A stretch of 9,790 bases of DNA. Origin: JBOGZI01 sp050697275 (GTDB taxonomy: Bacteria; Actinomycetota; Thermoleophilia; Solirubrobacterales; 70-9). The notes beneath the pieces were generated by a model. It saw only the letters and a list, made by a program, of their open reading frames with translations. It was not told the DNA's origin and did no database searches. Location of the stretch: assembly GCA_050697275.1 (NCBI GenBank), contig JBOGZI010000064.1:1-9790 (forward strand). The letters run 5' to 3'. Positions 1 to 7,400 of the stretch are shown here, piece by piece. Both the position numbers and the translations under genes were made by a program. Positions within the stretch are counted from its first letter, which is position 1; each line of letters starts with the position of its first letter.

Positions 1-319
1 GGGAGGGGTGCCCGTCGCCCGGCCAGGGGGCGAGGACGAGCAGGATGCGGGAGTCCTCGAGCGCCGACACCTCGCGGCGCTCGGCGGGGTCGAAGATGGT
101 GAGCAGCCCTGGCCCGCCCTCCGCGTCCTCGCCGGACGGAGTGGTGATCCCGACCTTGCCGTCGATCACCAGGATGAAAGCCCGCTCGTGGACCTGGTGC
201 TCCTGGAGCTGCTCGCCCTTGGGCAGGTTGATCACGATCGCCCGGCCCTCGGACTCCGAGTCCAGCACCTGTGGTTGGTGGGGATCCACCTCGAGCTCTC
301 TCAGGTTCCAGCTCTCCAT
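1..319 (-). CDS. Small cupin-domain protein (C-terminus beyond window)
   Basis: This is a partial gene read leftwards from an ATG at 319-317; 106 codons are visible without a stop before the window edge. The translation begins MESWNLRELEVDPHQP. It contains a cupin-like segment: Gly35, five residues, His41-Gln-Val-His44-Glu45, then a hydrophobic beta strand ending IDGKVGI (residues 52-58), followed by a second half with strands LLTIFDP and SRILLVLAPWPGDG. The layout matches small single-domain cupins (AraC-binding/cupin_2 type). The classical metal motif G-X5-H-X-H-X3-4-E-X6-G is only partly met: the histidines are spaced HxxH and the usual glutamate position is hydrophobic, so metal binding is uncertain. 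Only a weak GAG lies upstream of the start, which would fit a short or absent leader. The gene is divergent from cmk. Substrate and role cannot be told from the sequence. Confidence 0.72.
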   Translation of the reverse strand, partial: MESWNLRELEVDPHQPQVLDSESEGRAIVINLPKGEQLQEHQVHERAFILVIDGKVGITTPSGEDAEGGPGLLTIFDPAERREVSALEDSRILLVLAPWPGDGHPS

Positions 320-330
320 CGGCAGGGACT

Positions 331-336
331 CTAATA
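331..336 (-). promoter_or_regulatory. Candidate -10 element for the cupin gene
   Basis: On the minus strand the hexamer TATTAG lies 11 nt before the cupin ATG (319). It matches TATAAT at 4 of 6 positions. Transcription would begin about 4-5 nt before the start codon, giving an almost leaderless mRNA, which fits the lack of a good Shine-Dalgarno. No convincing -35 box is visible 16-18 nt further upstream. This is an inference from spacing only. Confidence 0.28.
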
Positions 337-389
337 GCCGCGTAGCCGTGAGGTGAAACGGCCCGGCCGGCGAGGAGCGGCGTCGGGTC

Positions 390-395
390 TACCCT
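390..395 (+). promoter_or_regulatory. Candidate -10 element for the cmk-der-DUF3352-metK run
   Basis: TACCCT (TAnnnT pattern) lies 10 nt before the cmk ATG at 406. No Shine-Dalgarno occurs at normal spacing; the only purine-rich GAGGAG (372-377) is about 28 nt upstream, too far to serve. A start near 402 would give a leader of only a few nucleotides. The 86-bp divergent gap (320-405) is the only plausible place for the operon's promoter in this window. No clear -35 box is seen. Confidence 0.28.
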
Positions 396-405
396 GCGCA
401 GCGCG

Positions 406-1044
406 ATGGTGATCGCGATCGACGGCCCCGCGGGGGCAGGAAAGTCGACGGTGGCACGGAGCGTCGCGGCGGCGCTCGGCTTCACCTACCTCGACTCCGG
501 GGCGATGTATCGCTGCGTCGCCCTGATGGCGCTGCGCACCGGAGCGGACCTGGGCGACGGCGACGGCCTCGGCGACCTGGCCCGGGCCCTCGAGATCGAG
601 GCCACCGGCGGGAAGGTCCTGGTGAACGGCGTCGACGTCACCGAGGCGATCCGCGAGGACGAGGTCTCGGCGGCGGCGTCGCAGGTGTCCGTTCACCCCC
701 AGGTCCGGGAGGCGATGGTCGAGCGCCAGCGCGAGCTGATCGACTCCGACCGCTACGTGGCCGAGGGCCGTGACATCGGCACCGTGGTCAGCCCCGACGC
801 TCCACTCAAGGTCTTCCTCACCGCCAGCGAGGAGGAGCGGGCGCGCCGCAGGGCCGCGGAGAGCGGGGAGCCGGACGCACCCGTCCGCGAGGCGATCCGG
901 CAGCGCGATCGGCGCGACACCGAGCGCCGCCACGGGGCGCTCCGGCCGGCGGAGAATGCGGTCGAGATCGACACCACGGACCTGAGCGTCGCCCAGGTGG
1001 TGGCGCGGGTAGTCGAGCTGGCGGGCGAGCGGGGGCTGGCGTGA
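406..1044 (+). CDS. cmk: (d)CMP kinase (cytidylate kinase)
   Basis: Cytosolic kinase that transfers phosphate from ATP to CMP or dCMP, giving CDP/dCDP for nucleic-acid and CDP-lipid synthesis. The 212-residue protein is close to the usual length (E. coli about 227). The Walker A loop GPAGAGKST is at residues 7-15, directly after the first beta strand. The substrate-binding LDSGAMYR follows at 29-36. A CMP-domain stretch includes Ser/Gln/Val near 92-96 and Arg101. The family signature GRDIGTVV is at 121-128. An Arg-rich lid region with RQRDRRDTERR and a terminal IDTTDLS strand complete the fold. The ATG at 406 places the P-loop at the expected distance from the N-terminus. The stop overlaps the GTG start of der by 4 nt (GTGA), indicating translational coupling; a cmk-der pair is common in actinobacteria. 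Nothing essential appears to be missing. Confidence 0.97.
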   Translation: MVIAIDGPAGAGKSTVARSVAAALGFTYLDSGAMYRCVALMALRTGADLGDGDGLGDLARALEIEATGGKVLVNGVDVTEAIREDEVSAAASQVSVHPQVREAMVERQRELIDSDRYVAEGRDIGTVVSPDAPLKVFLTASEEERARRRAAESGEPDAPVREAIRQRDRRDTERRHGALRPAENAVEIDTTDLSVAQVVARVVELAGERGLA

Positions 1045-2456
1045 AAGGCTCGGTCCCGCCGACGAGAGGCCCGTCGCGGCGCGCGGCGGTCGCCGTGGTC
1101 GGCTTCCCCAACGCCGGCAAGAGCACGCTGATCAACCGGCTGGCACGGAGCAGGGAGGCGGTCACCGACCCGGAGCCCGGTGTGACCCGGGACCGGCGGG
1201 CGCTGAGCTGCGAGTGGAACGGCCTCGAGTTCGACCTGATCGACACCGGCGGCGTCGACCTCGCGGACGCCGACGAGCTGGCGCGCGCCGTGCAGGCCCA
1301 GGCCCGGGCGGCGATGGAGGAGGCCGACCTGGTGCTGATGGTGGCGGACGCTCGCGCCGGGCTTGGTCCGGGTGACGCGGAGCTCGCCGACCTGCTGCGC
1401 CGCTCGGAGAAGCCGGTGCTGGTCGCCGCCAACAAGCTGGACCGCACCGAGGACGAGCCGCTCGCCGCGGAGCTCAACGCGCTCGGGCTGGGCGAGCCGT
1501 TTCCCGTCTCCGCCGCCCATGGCCTCGGCACCGGGGACCTGCTGGACCGGATCACGACGGAGCTCCGGCCTCGGGTCGGGGAGGCGCCCGAGGAGGCCGA
1601 GGCTCCGCCCCGGATCGCGATCCTCGGGCGGCCCAACGTCGGCAAGTCGTCGCTGCTCAACGCCCTGCTCGGCTCCGAGCGGGTGATCGTCTCGGAGCGG
1701 GCCGGGACGACGCGCGATCCCGTCGATACCGAGCTGGAGCTCGACGGCCGCCGCGTGACGCTGATCGACACGGCGGGCCTTCGTCGCCGGGGCAAAGTGG
1801 GCGGCAGCGTCGGCTATTACGCCCAGCTCCGCGCCGAACGCGCCGCCGAGCGCGCCGACGCCGCGATCGTCGTCTGCGACGCCTCCGAGGGGGTGACCGC
1901 GGAGGACCTGCGGGTCGCCGAGGTCGCGATGCGCGCCGGCTGCGCCACCGTGATCGCCCTCAACAAGTGGGACCTGGTATCCCGCGGCGGCTCCTCCGCT
2001 TCGCGTCCGGGGTCGCCCAGGACGGACCTCGACGACGCCAGGGCCCGGGTGCAACGCAAGCTCCGGCTGCGACCGCCCCTGCTCACCTGCTCCGCCCTCA
2101 CCGGCCGGGGCACGGACGCGGTGCTGCGAGAGGCGGTCGCGCTGGCAGAGCGCGCCGCGGAGCGGATCACGACCGGGGAGCTGAACCGCTTCGTCCACGG
2201 CGTGGTGGCGGAGACCCCGCCGCCGCAGCGCCGCGGCCGCCGGCTGCGCCTCTACTACGCGGCCCAGGTCGGGCGCCGCCCCCCGCGCATCGCGATCCAG
2301 GTGAACGATCGGGGGCTGATCTCGCGCGACTGGGCGTTCCACCTCGAGAACCGCCTGCGTGCGTCCTACGGCCTGCAGGGGGTTCCACTGGTGATCGACT
2401 ACGTGCCGCGCCGGCGCCGCACGGAGCGAAGCGCCCCGAGGGCGGGCCGGGTATAA
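1041..2456 (+). CDS. der: Ribosome-assembly GTPase Der (EngA), two GTPase domains
   Basis: Essential double-GTPase needed for maturation of the 50S ribosomal subunit. Domain 1 shows G1 GFPNAGKST (21-29), the G2 region GVTRDR (47-52), G3 DTGG (68-71) and G4 NKLD (131-134). Domain 2 shows G1 GRPNVGKSS (196-204), G2 GTTRDPVDT (222-230), G3 DTAG (243-246) and G4 NKWD (308-311). The C-terminal KH-like domain (about 355-460) contains the typical LYYAAQVGRRPP and NRLRASYGL segments. Its 471 residues fit the family (about 440-500). The GTG start at 1041 overlaps the cmk stop, and about 14 extra residues precede the first G1 strand. An odd feature is a Ser/Gly/Arg/Pro-rich stretch (about 314-328) right after the second G4 motif, where I would expect a short loop; it keeps the frame. 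The protein ends in a short Arg-rich extension. Confidence 0.97.
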   Translation: MKGSVPPTRGPSRRAAVAVVGFPNAGKSTLINRLARSREAVTDPEPGVTRDRRALSCEWNGLEFDLIDTGGVDLADADELARAVQAQARAAMEEADLVLMVADARAGLGPGDAELADLLRRSEKPVLVAANKLDRTEDEPLAAELNALGLGEPFPVSAAHGLGTGDLLDRITTELRPRVGEAPEEAEAPPRIAILGRPNVGKSSLLNALLGSERVIVSERAGTTRDPVDTELELDGRRVTLIDTAGLRRRGKVGGSVGYYAQLRAERAAERADAAIVVCDASEGVTAEDLRVAEVAMRAGCATVIALNKWDLVSRGGSSASRPGSPRTDLDDARARVQRKLRLRPPLLTCSALTGRGTDAVLREAVALAERAAERITTGELNRFVHGVVAETPPPQRRGRRLRLYYAAQVGRRPPRIAIQVNDRGLISRDWAFHLENRLRASYGLQGVPLVIDYVPRRRRTERSAPRAGRV

Positions 2457-2459
2457 GGA
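2455..2459 (+). promoter_or_regulatory. Shine-Dalgarno AAGGA for the DUF3352 gene
   Basis: AAGGA overlaps the der stop codon and lies 7 nt before the GTG at 2467. It supports that GTG as the true start and explains how this gene is translated despite not overlapping der. It is the clearest ribosome binding site in the window. Confidence 0.6.
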
Positions 2460-2466
2460 CGGGCTC

Positions 2467-4592
2467 GTGCCGCGCCGACCTCGACTCCCGCGACCGAAGC
2501 TGCCCCGGCCGAAGTTCCTGCGCCGTCGCGCTGCGAGGGCGGCGGAGAAGGCCGAGGCGCAGCCCGAGATGGAGACGGTGCTGGACACCAAGCCGTCTGT
2601 CGAGGAGGAGACCGCGTCGGAGGTAGAGCCCGGGGCTGAGCAGGAGCGGACAACCGACGAGGTTCCGGCGGTCCAGAAGCCGAAGGCGGACAAGAAGGCG
2701 AAGAAGAAGGGAAGGAAGGCAGAGAAAAAGGCGGAGAAGGCAGATAAGAAGGCGCAGGAGAAAAAGGCGAAGCAGAAGAAGGGGAAGCGGCGGCTGCGGT
2801 TGCCCCGGCCGAAGCTGCCCGGCCGCCCGAAGCTGCTGAGGCGCCCGAAGCTCCCCGACGATCTCTGGTTCCGCTTCGTGACGCGCCTGCGCGCGGTCTA
2901 CTACTGGTTCCGCGAGAAGGCGCAGCATCTCTGGCGCCGGCTGCGCGGCGCGGGGCAGCGGATCGAGGACTTCTGGACGACCCGCTCGCCCGCGACGCGG
3001 ATGCGGCTGCTGGCGGTGGCCGGCGTCGCCGCCCTCTATCTGCTCGTCAAGCTGACCCCGCTCCCCGGCGTGCCCTGCGAGATCTCGGCGAAGGAGTGCG
3101 CGCCACCCAACGAGACGATCGCCTACGCGCCCGCGAACACCGTCCTATACGCCCAGCTGACCGCGGACCGCGACAGCCGCCAGCACGAGCTGGCCGGCGA
3201 GCTGGGCGAGCGGCTGCCCGCCGCCGCCGCCCTGGCCGACCAGCTCGCCTCGTCCCTCCCCAGCCCCTCCGGCACCCCGATCAGCCTGAGCGGGGACGTC
3301 CTGCCCTGGGCCAAGGACGACGTGGCGCTGATCCTGATCCCGGCTCCCGGAGGCACCTCGCTCCCGGTCTTCGTCGCGGGCGTCGACGACAGGCAGGCGG
3401 CCGAGCAGTTCCTCGCCGGGATCGCGCCGTCGGGCAAGCCCAAGCGGAGCGAGCAGCAGGGCGATCCGATCAGCGTCTACCCCGGCGGCTTCGCGACCGC
3501 TTTCGACGGCGAGCGGGTCGCCTTCGGCACGGAGAGCGCCGTCCGCGTCGCGCTCGACGCGGAGGCGGGCCGCATGCCCGGGCTGGAGGACTCCGACCGG
3601 GACGACGCCCGCGACGCGCTCCCCGAGGTCCGCTTCGCCGAGGTCTACCTGTCCCGGGCCGGGGTGCAGCGGTCGCTGACCGGTGGCGGCGCCGGGGCGA
3701 CCCAGCTAGACACCTTCGTCGACTACGGCGCCACCACCGGGATGGCCGTGTCGGCGTCGATTCGCGACGACGGGGTCGAGGTGAACCTGGTCAGCGAGCT
3801 CGACGAGAAGCTGCTCGCCCAGAGCCCGACCGTGTTCTCGACGCTTCCGAAGTTCGACCCTCGGCTCACCGGGGAGGCGGGAAGCCGCGCCCTCGCCTAC
3901 GTCGGCGTCGGGGAGATCGGTCCGACCCTCACCGAGGTGCTGGCGAGCGCGGGCCAGCAGGCGCAGGGCCTGGCCGGCTCGATCCGGGTGCTGGCGCAGA
4001 CCCTGCAGAAGCAGGCTGGGATCGATCCACTCAACGACCTGCTGCCCGCGCTCGGGGGAGAGGCCGCCCTGGTGGCGGAGCCGACCGACTCGGTGCCCTA
4101 CGCGAGCCTGATCGTCGACGACGTGGACGAGGGCCGGGCGACCGAGGCGCTCGCCCGCCTCCAGGGGCCGCTGGTGCAGTCGCTTCGCGCCGAGGGCGGG
4201 GGCCAGGTGCCGAGGTTCAGGCAGACCGAGGAGGACGGGGTCACCATGCATTCGCTCCAGGTCTCGCCCACCGTGAACCTCTCCTACGCGGTCTTCGACG
4301 AGAAGCTCGTGGTCAGCACCGACCCGGCCGGGATCGCCCAGGTGAGGGCCGGAGGCGGCCTCGACGACGCCCGGCCGTATGAGCGGGCGACGACCGACCT
4401 CCCCGGCTATCTCTCGGCGCTAGTCTTCCTCAACCTCGAAGAGCTGCTCGGGCTCGCCGAGCAGGCCGGCCTCGCGGAGGACCCGCTCTATGCCTCGCTC
4501 AGCGATGACATCGCCAAGATCCCGTCCCTGGGGCTCGCCGTGACCGGCTCGGACGAGCAGATCCGCACCGAGCTCTTCCTCCCGGTCGACGA

Positions 4593-4596
<4 letters not shown>
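2467..4596 (+). CDS. DUF3352-type single-pass membrane protein with long charged cytoplasmic N-terminus
   Basis: A 709-residue protein of unknown function. Residues 1-25 are basic, with a PRPKLPRPK motif. Residues 27-70 are acidic (many Glu). Residues 71-108 are almost entirely Lys, Ala and Glu, probably a charged helix. Residues 109-130 repeat the PRPKLP motif. An aromatic/basic juxtamembrane stretch (131-176) precedes a transmembrane segment at about 181-198, and Cys204 and Cys211 lie just beyond it. The rest (about 215-705) is a soluble, Asp/Glu-rich region resembling DUF3352 as seen in actinobacteria and cyanobacteria: repeated alpha/beta units with phrases such as YAPANTVLYAQL, VFVAGVDD, KLVVSTDPAGIAQ and SLGLAVTG. 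It begins like many family members, with a statement of TM then APANTV. Positive charge before the TM predicts a cytoplasmic N-terminus and an extracytoplasmic C-domain. The stop overlaps the metK start (ATGA), so the gene belongs to the same transcription unit. Function cannot be assigned; the family call is from recall, not a profile search. Confidence 0.85.
2485..2856 (+). repeat. Duplicated Pro-Arg-Pro-Lys-Leu-Pro coding motif in the DUF3352 gene
   Basis: Two copies of a basic proline motif flank the acidic and Lys-rich segments. Copy 1 is at 2485-2529 (residues 7-21) and copy 2 at 2800-2856 (residues 112-130). The 14-mer TGCCCCGGCCGAAG occurs exactly at 2501-2514 and 2801-2814, 300 bp apart and in the same frame. 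In copy 2 the unit xPKLL/xPKLP continues as degenerate tandem repeats. The pattern suggests an internal duplication in the cytoplasmic tail. Confidence 0.7.
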
Positions 4597-5843
<1,247 letters not shown>

Positions 5844-5860
5844 CCGGCGTCAGCCGAGCG

Positions 5861-7396
5861 CTACCTCTTCTTCTTGCAGCGCTTCTTGGCGGCGGCCGCT
5901 CCGCGGCGCTTCTTCTTTTTCTTCTTCTTGCACTTCCGCTTGGCCTGGACGGGGGTGGTCGCCGGGGTTGAGGTCGGCGTTGGCGTCAGGGGCACGACCG
6001 GGTTCTGAGGCGGCTGCGGGCAACCGACCCCGGTCGCCGGGACGAACTCGTCGGCGCCGATGTCGCGCCGTCCGGCCATCAGCGTGCAAGCCGGGGTGCC
6101 GGAGAGAGCCCGCGGATTGCCGTCGAGGTCGAGCGTGCCGGGGGGTGGCGCCAGCGTTTCGCCCGCGTCGATCATCGGCGAGCTGCCCATCAGGTGGTAG
6201 TTGCCGCCGCCGATGAACATCGGATCGGCGAGTGTCTGGAAGCTCCCGCACCCCGAGGCGGGACCGATCAGGGTTGGCCCGCGCGAGAACGTGATCGCAC
6301 AGGTCGTGGTGGTGCCGGCGTCCAAGATCGCGTTGCCGACGATGCTCGAATCTAGGGTCAAGGCGTTGTCGTCGAGTCGAATGTCAGCGGGGTTGGCGTT
6401 GTCGTAGATCGTCACGTTGGTGGCTATGACGTCACCGGTGCCGGGGTCCCCTTCAGACGCGTCGAGCCCGAATCCCGCGCTGTCGGTGATCAGGTCGCTG
6501 TTCAGCCTGACCGACAATGAGGTGTCGGTGACCGCGACGCCGCTGCTGAGGCCCGAGATCGTGTTCCGAGACAGCGTTGCCCCCGTCGGGCCATTGATAT
6601 CGGCGAGGGCGATGCCGGTATGGGTTGGCGTACCCGGGGCATCGATGGTGTTGTTGCGGATCTCCGGCGAGCCCTCGTAGACGAGCACCCCCCAGCCGCC
6701 ACCGTGGACGCCGGTGATCTCGTTGCCCGCGATCAGCGGCGAGCTGTTGCCGTCTTGCAGCCAGATCCCGATATTGAGGCCGCTGAAGTCGTTGTTCTGA
6801 ATCGTCAGGTTCGTCGCCGATGTGGCGTTACTGAAAATGCCTTGTTGGGTGCCGCTGCCGTCATCGCTGAAGCCGTTGCCCGCGATCAGGACGCTTCCGG
6901 TCACCGCGGTCAGGAACACGTCCTGGTTGGAGGTAATCGCGGCGGTGGTCGGAAAGCTGTTGTTGGTGACGCTGGCGGGCCCCGCCACCGACAGCGGCCT
7001 GAAGCCGGAGCGGATCTCGAATCTGTCGACCGATCCGCCGGTGGAGGGGATCGTCACCGCGTTGTCGTCCGGGAGCGACGAGTTGTTGATCACGGGCTTC
7101 GGATCAGTCGTGTCGAGGCTGCGAAGCAGCGTGCCGTCACCCACCGTCAGCGTCTCGGCGTAGGTGCCGTCGGCCACCAGTACCTCGTCGGGGCCGGGGT
7201 TCGATTGGCCCAGGGTGAGCGCCTGCCCGATCGTCTTGCAGGGCCCCAGAGACGTCGAGCCCACGGTCGGTTGCAGGCAGGTGTTCGTATCGGCGCCCGT
7301 TGTGCCGTTGACGAAGTACTGGGTCGCGAAGGCGGCGCTGGCCTGCGCGCCGAGCGCGACGCCTGCGAGGCAGAGGATCAGTGAAACGCGACGCAC
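5861..7396 (-). CDS. Secreted right-handed beta-helix protein with basic Cys-containing C-terminal tail
   Basis: A 511-residue exported protein. The start is a GTG at 7396-7394, chosen because it puts the signal peptide at the very N-terminus (MRRV, hydrophobic LILCLAGVALG, cleavage near Ala24). The body shows parallel beta-helix features as in pectate-lyase-like folds: many short Asn/Gly/Ile-rich turns such as NNTI, NNDFSGL, SRNTISG, IAGNEITG. It ends in the phrase RRDIGADEF (443-451), common at the close of such domains in surface proteins. I see no clear catalytic residues, so enzymatic activity is not assigned; carbohydrate binding or adhesion are alternatives. After the helix comes a Pro/Thr linker (about 463-485), then a Lys/Arg tail (486-511) with Cys489 and Cys507. 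The gene starts 4 nt after the RTX gene stop and has only weak ribosome binding, suggesting coupled translation. It is convergent with metK. Confidence 0.85.
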   Translation of the reverse strand: MRRVSLILCLAGVALGAQASAAFATQYFVNGTTGADTNTCLQPTVGSTSLGPCKTIGQALTLGQSNPGPDEVLVADGTYAETLTVGDGTLLRSLDTTDPKPVINNSSLPDDNAVTIPSTGGSVDRFEIRSGFRPLSVAGPASVTNNSFPTTAAITSNQDVFLTAVTGSVLIAGNGFSDDGSGTQQGIFSNATSATNLTIQNNDFSGLNIGIWLQDGNSSPLIAGNEITGVHGGGWGVLVYEGSPEIRNNTIDAPGTPTHTGIALADINGPTGATLSRNTISGLSSGVAVTDTSLSVRLNSDLITDSAGFGLDASEGDPGTGDVIATNVTIYDNANPADIRLDDNALTLDSSIVGNAILDAGTTTTCAITFSRGPTLIGPASGCGSFQTLADPMFIGGGNYHLMGSSPMIDAGETLAPPPGTLDLDGNPRALSGTPACTLMAGRRDIGADEFVPATGVGCPQPPQNPVVPLTPTPTSTPATTPVQAKRKCKKKKKKKRRGAAAAKKRCKKKR

Positions 7397-7400
7397 GCGC

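Noticed and set aside
8..334. Plus-strand open frames at the left edge
   Set aside because: The minus strand encodes a coherent cupin here; the plus-strand frames are antisense with no domain features.
1980..2456. GCTTCGC-containing GC-rich blocks in der as copies of a dispersed repeat
   Set aside because: Only 7 nt are shared between the internal insert and the inverted 3' end of the gene; this is chance level in such DNA.
753..2693. Long minus-strand open frame opposite cmk and der
   Set aside because: It is antisense to two unmistakable genes, is Arg/Gly/Ala-rich with no recognisable domain, and long antisense frames are expected in GC-rich coding DNA.
5844..5860. Riboswitch or small RNA in the gap between metK and the beta-helix gene
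   Set aside because: The gap is 17 bp, too short for anything beyond the possible terminator hairpin.
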